A stretch of DNA of 64,000 nt, taken from positions 372,001 through 436,000 of the forward strand of contig JBLDXI010000007.1 in NCBI GenBank assembly GCA_047495785.1, in the 5' to 3' direction. The translations under genes were made by a program, and so were the position numbers. Origin of the DNA: Lepidodermella squamata. Its lineage: Eukaryota; Gastrotricha. The notes under the pieces are model-generated. The model saw nothing but the letters and a program-made list of their open reading frames with translations, had not been told where the DNA came from and ran no database searches. Positions 24,546 through 36,058 of this stretch are shown here, one piece after another; position 1 is the first letter of the stretch; each line of letters starts with the position of its first letter.

Positions 24546-27500
24546 ATGAAAGCTGGTAAATTAGACTCAACGTTCGCGCTCTTCGATGCCGCTGAAACTG
24601 CTTGTGTTCGAGCTTTTGTCGTATCGCAACTATGTGATTTAGTCAGACAAGCGAATCACGAGAGGCCGTTGAATGTTTCACCGCTCAATAAAATTCTAAA
24701 CGCGCTAAGCGAACGGCTTTTGCTCTCCGGTGACAGTAAATGGGAACTTCGAATCGCCGCGAGTGAAGCGCTAAGCCGCGTTATCGAAGCTGCGACCGAA
24801 CGCCTCAGCAAATCGGACTCGCCTAAATTCAAAGAAATTTCAGTTACGCTGTCGAAGCCCTTCAATGTGCCGAGTTTGGACAATCTCAACGTGATTGAAT
24901 TTGTCCATAGCACTCTGCCGCTTTTGGCGGAGGATACCATCGAATTACCGCAAGAATCTACGGCGGCACCGTCAGCGGCCGATGCGGTCAGAAGTCACCA
25001 GTTGGAACTGGACAAAAGGCTTGGATTTGTGTTGCCGCATCAAAGAATCGACTCGCTTGTTCGATTAACATCAGAAGATCTGCCCGAATTTCAAATCTCC
25101 CTGCAATCGCCGAGCAGCGAATTGGCGAATAAAGTCAACCCCGTTCGTTACCTGGAACACGTTTCAGGCAGTCAAGATGACTCGACGAGTTTCGTTGAAT
25201 TGAAACGTGTTAAGGTGGAGACGAACGACGATGATAAAACAGCAGCGGCGTATTCGTTCGACTTGGAAGACAGCGAATTTTTATCCAGCGAAATATCGCG
25301 GTTATTTCTGCTTTTCAGCCAAAACGTGTTCAATCCGCTGTGGCAAGTTCGCCACGGCGCTTTGCTAGGCCTCAGGTCGCTAATGTCCCTTGCAATGTCG
25401 CCTATTCGAGATGTTCGGATTTCAGTTGAAAAATCTGCCGTAAACTGGCTTTCTACGTCAATATTTTGCGTTATTGTCGCGGATCGTTTTGCTGATTACG
25501 CCGCCGAGGAAGTAACTTGCCCTACCCAGGAAACAGCTGCTCAACTTCTAGTTTACATTGCCGCTGTTTTATCATCACCCGACAGCTATAACACAATATT
25601 TTCAAAATTGAAAATCGTTTTAACGGGACTGCCCGCTAAACATTGGAGCGTGTTGTTCGGCGCGTTGTCCGTGCTGAAATACGCTTCAGCGCTTTCGTCG
25701 CTAAATAACCCGAAATATTGGAAAATCGAAGATTTGCATTCGATTTTCTTCAAAGAGCTCGATGCGTTGTTGAGCAGCGAGCAGACTGAAGACGATGTCC
25801 GGTGTCTTTCTTGCCAAATAATCACTAACTTTGTGTCGAATTCGCCAAGTCTATTCAACCGTGAAGACTTCCACCGCGTCAAAAATGCGGCTCTCAGCTA
25901 TCTAGTCGATAACCCGGACGCGCCTAGTTCGGTGCGTTGCCGATATTTGAACCTTCTAGAGGTTCTTTTTTCGAGCGACCCATCTCATTCTTTGGTGCTA
26001 TCGACCCCAAATTTTGAGGTCGATGTTTGCCTGATTAAACTGCTGTCATTGATGTCGGATTTAATTCCACAAACTCGTGAAGCGGTTCTCCAGCTTTTCG
26101 GCTCGAAAGAAGTTCTGGTCACCCTGAGTGAAGGGTCCATTATTTTCATTGCTCATAGGTTGTTATTTCCAGCTTAATTGTTCGATTTTTCAATTTTTTC
26201 ATTTTTTTGCAGAATATTTTCTCAATTTCTAGTCGATCTCGATCCAATTGGTCTGGCTGAGGCTTACTCAAGTTGTTGGGCTGGTTTGTGCGGTCGGTTG
26301 AAATTCGAAGGCTCTGACCCCGCTACGTACCAGCCTGTTGTCGAGTTGCTCAATAAACTGTTTTGCCTCACTATGCAACATACTGATCTTGGATTCAAAC
26401 CGGAAATGTTCGCCTACTCGCCGGATGATATACCACAGTCCCATCGTCGACTCATCTATATGGGCGGTGAAGCTGTGAAAAGTAAGCGAATTTTGTTTGA
26501 AAGCTTGATTTTGAGAATTAAATGAAAAAATACGATGAAGCGCAACTAACCCGCGAAGTAAAATGAAACCGTCGAACTTTTCTTTTCTCGAACCATTTTA
26601 ACTTGAAATGTCGGAACCATCGGAATATTTGATGCATTTTTCGGCACCGCGAGGACCTCGACAAACTCGTCCGGCCCATATCGGCACGAAACTGGTGAAC
26701 GGAGATGAACGAATCGGGGAGGTGAACGGAGGGGCGAATTGAAAAGTTATGACCCCTCCGTTCACCTGTTTTGGTTCACCTCGGTTCAGCTTTTCTGGTT
26801 AATCTTCGTTCACCTGTATTCGTTCACCTACTTTCAGCTGCTGCTATTTCACGCTGGTTCACCATTGTTATAAAAGTCATTTTTTCATCTATGGTCGGCA
26901 TTTTATTGGCAATTGGCACAGGCACTAACGAAGGCACATATTCAAATAAAAATTGTAATCGAAATAAGAAGTTGAGCCAAATGAGTCGTCAACAACAACA
27001 TAGTCACATAGCGATAAGTCTATTCGGAGTCTGAATGTGATGAAGGTGAGCCAGAAGAATCGTCGACACCTGTTTTCGCGGATTTCTTGCGGACTTATGG
27101 GGACTTCTTCCGTTTCTTTGTAAGCTTAAAATCTTCGATTTCCGAACACTTCGTGATCATTTTCGACACTTGAATGCGATCGGGCTTGTAGAAATCGACG
27201 GCTTGATGTTGTTCAATCAATTGAATGGGCTTATCATCACGTAGGCTTATAGGCTTATATGCGTATACAATTTGTTTTTTTGTTGTTGTTCACATTGGCG
27301 GGATTTCTAAGTTTGGGCCAAATTGGCATCGCATCTTGTTGATTCATTTTCAAGATGAAAGCAATTGAGTGTTGGTGAAACCCGGTGAAGATCGACTTGT
27401 AAGCCATCTTTCCCGACTCATTAGAATTGTTCGTAGCTGGAATGAACTGGTGTGGCTGGGTTTTTATTGCCCCCTCGAACCATTTGTTCATTTCCTCATT

Positions 27501-30500
27501 ATCGATGTAATTGGTTTTGAAATATTCGATGAATTCATGAAATATCGACCAGTATTCCTACCAGAAGTCAGTAGCAACGAGCCATGCTGCTCGTGTTGAG
27601 CACAGCGGCAATAACCGTTAATCGCTGCGCATCTCATCGCGTAATTTGGACATCCGTTCACGCTCGGCTAGTAGCTTTTGCTCGGCGTTGCGCCCAGCAG
27701 TTGACTTGCTCTAGGTCATCACCAAACAATTCAACGATGGAAGAAGCTATTATTGCAGGCTTGGAGGAATAAAATGAGGAATAGTTGCATAAAACCGTGC
27801 TGGCGCCTTAGATAGTAACGGACCCACTCGGGGAACGACCTTGCTGATGGCATACATGAGGAGCCAACTTTGTAGAATGTCCATCGCCCGATCGCAGTTG
27901 ATTGTACGTGTATTTTTGAGCCAAACTTCCGATTTCGGCTTGTCGCCAAATATCTAGCCCAATAAGACTGGACAGCCGAATTTCCGTCATCGGCTTTGCT
28001 CGTGGGAAGAGCAAATGTATTGAAATGAATGAAACCGCTCTTAGTAGTATCAATCCAAAGAATGCCGTAGTCCTGCTTGACGTGATCTTTTGCTTTTTGG
28101 AAAGTAATGCTGATCGCAAAGTTTCGAATGAGAGTCAAATTCAACTTAATTTGCCGGCTTCGGGTCGTCAATAAAGTTCTTGTCATCATCAGCCAAAGCA
28201 GGGTCATCTTCGTCCCAGCCCAGATCTTCAGATTCTCGACTGACTGTTGCCCATCGATAAACGCACTCAAGTCCTCGAAGTCCTCCACCTCTCCGTCGGA
28301 TTCGTAATATTTCAGAAAATCCATGTTTCAAACGTTGAAAATTAAAAGAATGAAAAATCAATGTTTATTAGTTCGTTCACTGCCGCTTCATTTAGCGCGT
28401 ATTCTGACGGTTTAAGATAGTGTTATGATAAATTAGTCGCGTGTTCCGACGAAATAAATCAAAACCAGTCATTCCGATGGGTTAACTCATTTTCGTTGCG
28501 ATTTTTGTATTTCCGACGCTTTAAGTCAAAACTTTTTTCAAATTTTCAAACTTAACATTTTAACGTTAACAATCCTAAGTCAAAATGGTACGAGAAAATT
28601 AAATAAAGGTTAGATGCTCGATGATATTAGCCGAGTCCAAATCTGTCGTGACTCTTTTCAAAACGAATTATAGCTTATAAATACTTGGCTTAAATATGAA
28701 TTTTTATAATTTTTAGACATGGCGCCACCAGATAAACACCTGTTTCTCGTCAAATTGAGGCTGAAAGCGATTTCTCTAGTCGCACATCTCGTCGAAAAAT
28801 GCCTGTTGTCCTGTGGAGAGGTGCCCAAATCATTTTTCCTGGCAAAACTAGCTGAAATGCTGCAATTCTTCTCGGAACTTCGAGCTGGTTATCCGCTATT
28901 GGCCTTCTCAATTTTCCTGACGAAATACGAACATTTAACAGAGTTGCCATCGGAATGCAGTGACTGCATTTCCGAGCGTATAATGGGAATTCTTCAAGAT
29001 ATGACATTCACATTCGAAGAAACAATCCCGGTTATTTCGTTGATTCGTGAACTATGCCGCCAATTGTTGGAACATTTGAGAAATGCTCATATAACCTTAC
29101 AATTGCCCGAGCCACTCCTTGACATGGCCGCTTTTCTGATCGGAGTTTCCGTCGAGAGAAAACCGGCTGCTATTGTCGATGCTGTCGAGCAGCTTCAATC
29201 TCGACTTCGCGTCGCAATCGACGACTACAATAACCTGATTTTGAACATGGGCCGCAGAAGCCGACTAGCCTTAACAGCAGCCTGGCTCAGCACTACAAAG
29301 CTAAAATCAGCGTTACCTGAAAAACTCAACCCAATAATCCACCCGTTAATGAGCGTTTTACTCCTACAACCCGGCGCTATTGACGACGGGGCTGAAAAAT
29401 GTGTTGAACTGGTCGAATTAGCCGCAGGCTCTCTAGTCGAAGTCCTTAACAGGTGCCAAATGAAGGCGAGAACCCCGTCGCCCGAGGTTAAAATCGTGCG
29501 AAATATTCTGACAATTTCCATCCCGTCGACTCAGGTCATTTTCTGCCGTATCGCTGGGCAGAATCTGCGCGAGAGGCTTTTCGTCGTTCTCCCCTCGATT
29601 TTGAACATCCTTCAAACGCCGACAGCCGAGGATGAAGAGCGGGCGTTTTCTTTAGCCGAATATTTAGCGCCGTATTGCGTTGAGAGTGACTTCTCCACCT
29701 TAAAATCTCATGTTTTACCCCGAGCTGTTAATAAATTGGTGTCATCGTCACTTTTGAGTGAAGTATCCGCTGCGAGTAAATGCATCGCAGCTATGGCGAA
29801 ACGGTCCCCTGATGACGTAATGGCTATTGTCCTGAGGTCTTTAGGGACATCGGCGAAGTACAGCCAGGCGCCTGTTTTAGCCGCATCTAGTCTCAGTGAG
29901 CTCTTCTCAGATTCGCCGGCTTTGAAACCGTACCTAGTCCCGTTTGTTCGCCCGGTTCTCTCCGCTAGTGTTTCTGTGCCTAGGGACAGTAATTTGGTCC
30001 AGGATTCGAGTAGTCGAGAGTTGGCTGCGAAATGCTTATCCTCCTTGGTCTCACTCCTCGCAAATGATTCATCGATGGAACCGCCGTCACTGTGTTCCGA
30101 CCCTGAACTATTCAAAATCTGGTCTCAAAGCTACGATCTGTTAAGATGGCTGAAAAACCCTTCGTCTTTACCTCCCGTCGATATAAAATCACTGAAAGGT
30201 CTCAATAAAGACGTGAATTTACGCCACTACCAGTCTGAGGGTGTTACCTGGTTGGCATTCTTACAGCAAAACGGCTTGCATGGAGTTTTAGCCGACGATT
30301 TAGGCTTGGGTAAAACCCTTCAAGCGCTTTGTCTCCTCGCCTTGGACCATCAACAGGCGAAAACAAATCGAGCCTCCTTAATCCTGTGCCCGTCTACTCT
30401 CCTCCACCACTGGGAGCATGAAATTTCGAAATTTTTCGCAAATTCCTATCTCAGGCCGGTTGTTTACGCTGGGGCGTCTCAGGACCGGCGAAAAATTGCG

Positions 30501-32214
30501 GAGAGAAATAACGTCGACTCGAGTTTGATTATCATAACGTCGTATGAGGTGTTTCGACACGATTCTGCCTCGTTTTTCCTGACTCGCCAGTTTCGGTACT
30601 GCATCCTGGACGAGGGTCACGTGATACGAAACGCCAAGTCTAAGCTGTTTCAATCTCTGTGCCGGCTCGATTGTTCGCATCGATTGGTGCTAACCGGCAC
30701 CCCGGTTCATAATACGGTCAGTGATTTGTGGGCTCTTTTCGAGTTTTTAATGCCGGGTTACCTCGGAACGGCGAAGGATTTCGCGGCGAAATACGCAAAG
30801 CCAATAAGTGCCGCGAGTAGCCCGAAGGCGAGTGAGCGCGACATTGCCCTGTGCAAAGAACGTCTTGAAATGTTGCATCGAGCTACGCTACCGTTTGTTT
30901 TAAGGCGGTTGAAGAGCGATGTTTTGAAAGAACTGCCGGCCAAGGTTATCCAGGACGTTTTCTGTGATATGACTAGCCTGCAGCTGGAAATGTACCACCA
31001 TCTGATGGGCGGTGCTTTACAACGCCATCAAAGCCCGGAAATGAAGATTTCAGGCGAAGAGGGCGAGATTAAGCATGTCTTTCAACTCATTCGAGCGCTT
31101 CGCCTCGTTTGCAATCACCCTTGTTTGGTGCGAAAGAATGACGCGCAGCTTAGGGTGGCGAATTACTCCGGGAAATTTGCTGTTTTAAGGCGGCTTCTAG
31201 TCGATTTGAACATTTTGAACGCTGACGATGACAGTGAAAAGGGAAGTGCGGGCGATGCGGCTACAAACGGGTCGGATCTCGACCAAAACCAGCCGCAATT
31301 TCCGACTTCAGTCGGCGGTCACCGGGTTCTGTTATTCTGCCAGGAAAATGCATGTCTCCGCCTGATTGAGGACGCGTTTTTGACCCCGTTGTCCGGGTCG
31401 CTTTCTTGGCTTCGGATGGATTCGCAGCAAACCCCGGCCGAGCGGTTTCAAACGGCTGTTCGATTCAATTCAGACCCGAGTATCGACATTTTGCTACTGA
31501 CGACCCGCGTCGGTGGGCAGGGGTTGAATTTAACCGGGGCTGATACGGTTATTTTCTTCGATTCTGACTGGAACCCGCAGGCTGATTTACAGGCGATGGA
31601 CCGAGCTCATCGTATCGGCCAGCAACGAACGGTTCACGTATTCCGACTAATTACTCGATCCAGTATCGAGGAACGCGTCATGAGGTATTAAATTTTTTTA
31701 AATTAATAGATTTAATTTAAAATTTGAAATTTGAAAATTTTAATTTGTTGAAATTTAAAATTAATTAATTTTATATAATTAATTTTTTAATCTAAATGAA
31801 ATATCAAATTTTCAATTAAAATTAATTCATTTCAAAATTGAAAATGTTGAAATTTTAATTTTTAAATTTTAAATTTTTTTCAGTTTGCAACGTTTCAAGC
31901 TCAATGTTGCCGATAGTGTGGTTAATGCTGATAACGCCAATGTTCTGGAGTCGTTATCGGCCTCTGATCTGTACGACCTTGTTTTCGGCTCGGCGACCGG
32001 TGGCACTTCCCACGCGTCCTCTTCGTCCACCTCAATCGACGATGGCGATTATGAAAGCGGAAGTAAGGCGACTAAATCTTCGGCCAATTCGAAATCATTC
32101 AAAGAAGTCATTGCTGATCTGGGCGAGCTGTGGCCCGAGGAAGAATATTCAGCCGAATTCGACTTCAAAAACTTCCTGTCCCGGTTTTCGCAGCAAAAAT
32201 CTGAACCCAAATAA
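24546..32214 (+). CDS. BTAF1: TATA-binding protein-associated factor 172 / Mot1
   Basis: Exons 24546-26158, 26213-26481, 28717-31684 and 31884-32214 give 1726 aa (human 1849). BTAF1/Mot1 is a Swi2/Snf2 ATPase that removes TBP from DNA. The N-terminal half is HEAT repeats (KWELRIAASEALSRVIEA near the start, VRHGALLGLRSL later). The ATPase has LADDLGLGKTLQAL (Walker A), ILDEGHVIRN (DEGH in place of the usual DEAH/DEGH box), LTGTPVHN, LLTTRVGGQGLNLTGADTV and DRAHRIGQQRTVHVFRLI. The last exon carries the BTAF1-specific tail, SLQRFKLNVADSVVN and ELWPEEEYSAEFDFKNFL, matching the human C-terminus. The second intron is 2235 nt, far longer than all others in the gene (54 and 199 nt), and contains a decayed insertion. 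Confidence 0.95.
26720..26767. repeat. Perfect 15-bp inverted repeat (hairpin) in the BTAF1 intron
   Basis: Arms 26720-26734 (AGGTGAACGGAGGGG) and 26753-26767 (CCCCTCCGTTCACCT) are perfect complements around an 18-nt loop. Further copies of the GTTCACCT word follow up to about 26830. It could be a transposon end or a remnant of one; it lies at the start of the decayed insertion. Confidence 0.6.
26771..28324 (-). pseudogene. Decayed insertion, possibly a MULE-like DNA transposon
   Basis: The large BTAF1 intron holds a broken minus-strand coding remnant. From the 5' side there is an acidic opening (ATG at 28324, YYESDGEVEDFEDL), then a frame change, then YGILWIDTTKSGFIHF, another change, and near 27500 WFEGAIKTQPHQFIPATNN followed by SNES. 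WxEGA...P.TNN..ES resembles the C-terminal signature of Mutator-like transposases, and ILWIDTTKSGF could be the degraded first catalytic-Asp block. A last piece near 27030-27240 is Lys-rich with an in-frame stop. Stops and shifts show it is not a functional gene. The transposase assignment is tentative; a nested pseudogene of another kind is possible. Confidence 0.4.
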
Positions 32215-32481
32215 TCTTATTATTCCCGCATAATATAACAACCTTTTTTCGCTATGGTTTACTGATATATAAATAATGCAATAAAACCAATGTTGAAGCA
32301 AAAAAATAATTATCCGGTACTGAATAAAATGATCGTTATTTGTGTAAAAGCATGCGTTTTGTTTTTGGCAAACTAAATTGAGCGTGAAACGAAGATGTAA
32401 CGTGCCTATCATCAAGATAGAGACTCGAAGCTGCGCCCTGATTCATTTCCACTAGCATTGTTTACAGATTTCTTGAATGAT

Positions 32482-34517
32482 ATGTCTATTACTTCGAATT
32501 CGATGATTGCTAATCCGGAGAATTTCCTCGTGAAAACCTGCTCGAGGATCAAGCTAGTTTTACAGTGCACGGCAGGTGCTGCAATAGCAACGTTTCTATA
32601 CATCATCCTTATTCTTGGTAACCTTATAGACCGCGTTATTTTTCGTAACTTGACGAAATTCCCGTTTCAGAGCTGCCGTGGGTTTTGCTAGTCAGACTTA
32701 ACTCTTTCTTGTTTTCAACTGAAACTCGACCGAAAACGATAGCTGATCTCACATTTAACCATCGCGAAACTGAAAATGACACCTGTTGCAGAACAAGAAA
32801 CACTTGTCGCCTTGATCAGGTCGCTTTTTGGCTTTGCAATAGGCTACGCTTAGCCAGCGATGAAGATTCTCAACTGAAGCGCGATGGCAACGATTTGCGA
32901 ACAAAGTGCGCAGTTTGCTGCTACTTTTCAACCTGCTTATGCATACTTGAGATTCCGTATCGACTTATCATTATTCTGGTCACCCTGCCATTTTCGATGG
33001 CTAAGACTCTGCCGACAATATGGCAGATGCTAGTCGATAGAAAGTGGAATCAGCTGGTTAGAAATGACCTTGAAATAGCGCCATGTTTCCCCAATATTTG
33101 TCCGTTACATGTGGACTACGACGATGGCTCGGAAATGCTGAGAGACCCGCAAAAAATTGACAGGGGCATTGGTGAGAATAAGAACCTGCAGAAGTGTCAC
33201 TTGTGCTTCTATTACCTGTTTTGTTGTTGGGCGATTGAGCTGCCTTATTTCCTAATTATTCGTCTTATCATTTTTTGCCTCTCTATAAACGATGGAAAAC
33301 TGCCGTCGATCTGGTGGATCATTTTCGGGCGAGCAAACAGTAGCAATGGCAAAAACTCTCGAAAAATCACGCTTGACTATCAAGTAGCTCGATTCCGCGA
33401 ATGGCTTGGTTGGAAAAGCGGGAACCTCAGAAGCACAGATCAACTTGCTAACGGCGAAGAGAACCCTTTGCTAACTAGAGTCACTTTATTCATCTACGTC
33501 ATATGCTTCGGTTGGATGTTGGAACTGCCTCGAATCCTGCTAGTCTACCCTTTTGCTTTTCTATTTTCCGGCGAATGGATCTTACCATCAATTTGGGACG
33601 TTGCTGTTGAACGGCGCCATCCTCTCGATTTTGCGTATAACAATGTTAGACTTGAACGCCTGGTCAATTTCATTCAGGAAAAATGTCAAGTTTCGAATGA
33701 GAGTCGAATTGGACTCCACAATTCCGCTTGCACAAGAGTCAGCCTTCCTTTATACTTCCTTTGGCTGGTCTGGTTGTTCGAGGTACCTTTTTATTGTATG
33801 ACTCGATTCACCGCATTCATGACGTCATCAAAATCGACTTCTGGCTCAATTTGGCAAATGTTTGTCCTAGGCAATTTTGACTCATTGCCTAACCGCTATC
33901 GGCTGGACCTTTTCACTGCTGCCGTGAGATCTGCTTTACATCTAACTCATCGCCTGCCAGCGGAGGAAGTTCTGAAAGGTGTTAATGAGTTGAAAGATTC
34001 GAGTGACAATTCAAGGCGCACAAAAATCGGCGTCCTGTTGTACTACATTTGTGGGCTATGGCTTCTTGAATTGCCTTATAATTTATTGTTCAGACCTATG
34101 TCGTTTTTAACCTCGTCGCGATACACCCTTCCAACGATTTGGGCCGCGTTGATTCAGAGGAAATGTTGCGAGGTCGTGGATAACGAGTGTAAACTTGCTG
34201 ATTTCTGCAAATGGATCGATAGCAATGCCGTTATGCCTAATTTACATCACGAAGGCAACCCAGCAAATAATGATTTTGTGGTCATTTTCAATCAACCAAT
34301 TCAATCTCCGCACGTCTTGCTCCAGGTATCTGCCCTCTATTTTAATACTCGGATTCCATTTTCCTATTTTAAATAGGAACTAACTCAATACGCCTATATT
34401 GATGAAACAACACCATCAGAGTCGCGCCTTTGTGAAAGTGACAGTCTGGATGACTCCATTGCTCGTAGGATGATCTTTTGCTCTCGGAACTCACCTGAGC
34501 GACCTTCAACTCGTTGA
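32482..34517 (+). CDS. Unrecognised membrane protein with six tandem hairpin repeats
   Basis: Exons 32482-32617, 32671-34325 and 34377-34517 give 643 aa. The family is not recognised. Six repeats of about 86-96 residues are visible. Each has a run of 12-15 hydrophobic residues, then the central LE[LIV]P (LELPW, LEIPY, IELPY, LELPR, FEVPF, LELPY), a second hydrophobic run, and in repeats 2-6 a terminal [LT]PSIW-like motif (LPTIW, LPSIW, LPSIW, SGSIW, LPTIW). The Glu codons of the repeats lie at 32617/32671, 32949, 33237, 33522, 33780 and 34068. The Glu-x-Pro in the middle of each hydrophobic stretch suggests re-entrant intramembrane hairpins rather than through-helices. Spacers are polar and Cys/Asn/Arg-rich. 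The first intron was placed because it restores repeat 1 exactly. An ACAG acceptor lies 14 nt before the ATG. Confidence 0.7.
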
Positions 34518-34993
34518 CCATTGGTTTCGAATTTCACCTATTCATCAGGAAATAAAAAGATTATTTTCATCATATAGCATATGGAAAGATATTGATTTCT
34601 ATGCACATCGCTGATGAATAACTCTCGAACAATTCCATGAAAATACGAGCTTCAACGATATATTTTGTTGAACCAAATCTTGATGGCTCACAAACAGCAA
34701 CCATTTCTCTGTCGTTCTCTAGTTCGTATCCTGCGAGCCTGATATTTTCAAAAAAGTACACAAATAATAAGCCGGCAAATTTCTGGCTTTGAGTGATATT
34801 TCGAGCGCCTCTGGCTGTCGCATTGCCATAATGTCATATATAGCGTGCTTATTTTTGCGTGGCGGCCAAACAAAGTTCTACCGCACTCCATGTTGCACGT
34901 TACATTCGCGCAAAACACTAAATAAATAAGCAGGACGACGGCGCTTGAAAACACTCTCGGAATTACCTTGTTAATTTTTTCCGCTGCGGAAAA

Positions 34994-35599
34994 ATGTCGT
35001 TTTTTAAAGGTTTTGCTTGCCTTCTTCTAACATCAGTCATTGGCGTGCCATGCGACGCCTTTAAATTGTTCCAGAACTCACCACCGCCGGTGTTCAAATC
35101 CGAATCTGAACGAGGCTGTCTCGACTCATTTGGCTACCTGTGCACCGAGGGCTACGGCAGCTTAGATCTGGCGATATTCCGCCAATACGGCGAGGCGATG
35201 TTACAGCCTGTTGTTTCGATGTGGTCCAATGAAACGCGACAAGCGTGGTCAATTCGAGTTGATACGGCCTGCATCCCGTTCAACGCCATACTCGAATGCA
35301 CGGAACGCAGTGGGGCGCGGCGTTGGTGGCACTGTATCAATAAAACTCTACTGCAACGAATTCTGAGCAAAAACTTCCTGAGCCAATGGCGGCCATCCGC
35401 AACGCCGAGCAATTTCGTCGACTTTTTCGATGCTCTAGCTGATCTGTGCGACGGCGATATGTCGCCAGATTTCCAGACGAAGACCGAAGGATTTCGACGG
35501 CTTGAAGCGTTCTGGCCTGCTTATGACCCCGGCCGAAAAGTGACGATTAGCGCAGATATTCGGGCCGAGGAAGAAATCGAAAGTTTACTAGAAAAATAA
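34994..35599 (+). CDS. Small secreted protein, family unknown
   Basis: Single exon of 201 aa with a clear signal peptide (hydrophobic residues 5-17, likely cleavage after VPCDA at about residue 22). The mature part has about six cysteines (CLDSFGYLC, ACIPF, LECTE, WWHCIN, DLCDG), one NKT N-glycosylation site and one NET site. It ends in an acidic tail. The cysteine pattern recalls secreted helical domains of invertebrates such as DUF19-like proteins, but the match is weak. It lies between the hairpin protein and the TIR-ankyrin gene on the same strand, with an AATAAA 20 nt after the stop. Confidence 0.6.
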   Translation: MSFFKGFACLLLTSVIGVPCDAFKLFQNSPPPVFKSESERGCLDSFGYLCTEGYGSLDLAIFRQYGEAMLQPVVSMWSNETRQAWSIRVDTACIPFNAILECTERSGARRWWHCINKTLLQRILSKNFLSQWRPSATPSNFVDFFDALADLCDGDMSPDFQTKTEGFRRLEAFWPAYDPGRKVTISADIRAEEEIESLLEK

Positions 35600-36058
35600 T
35601 AACCCACCTTATAATGCTCAAATAAATTGGTTTATTTTCATCTCATTGCGTTGACGTTTTTTTCGGTGCTAATTAAAAGCCGGTGTCTTTTGAGACGATT
35701 AGTTGTGGCCTAGATTCTTTTTATTCAGAAATCGTCTTCCTTTGACAAGGTGGAGATGAATAGACTTTTTGAATGACGCAGTACAAGTATGTTGTATAAG
35801 AAATTAGAATTTGGGCAGAAATGCTAGCTTTTGACATACAAGTACCTGAGCTATTCGTGGAAAAATCAACGCAGGTGCAAGTGGGCGCGCGCCCCGTCTC
35901 AAAAGGGTGCACCCCTCCATCGCTTGATACGCTTTCACGGCGGCTGTCAATGTAAGTCCTGGCCTACGTCACATCAGCGCTCTAGAATCGCAGGCCTGCG
36001 CAATAAACTCATTTGCCAAAAAAACTGGATTAGAGCACTTCGGACTTCTAGAGAGAAA

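Noticed and set aside
34570-34954. Two overlapping minus-strand ORFs, one with a signal-peptide-like start
   Set aside because: The start uses GTG/TTG, not ATG, the two frames lack a convincing splice join, and they overlap the promoter of the 34994 gene.
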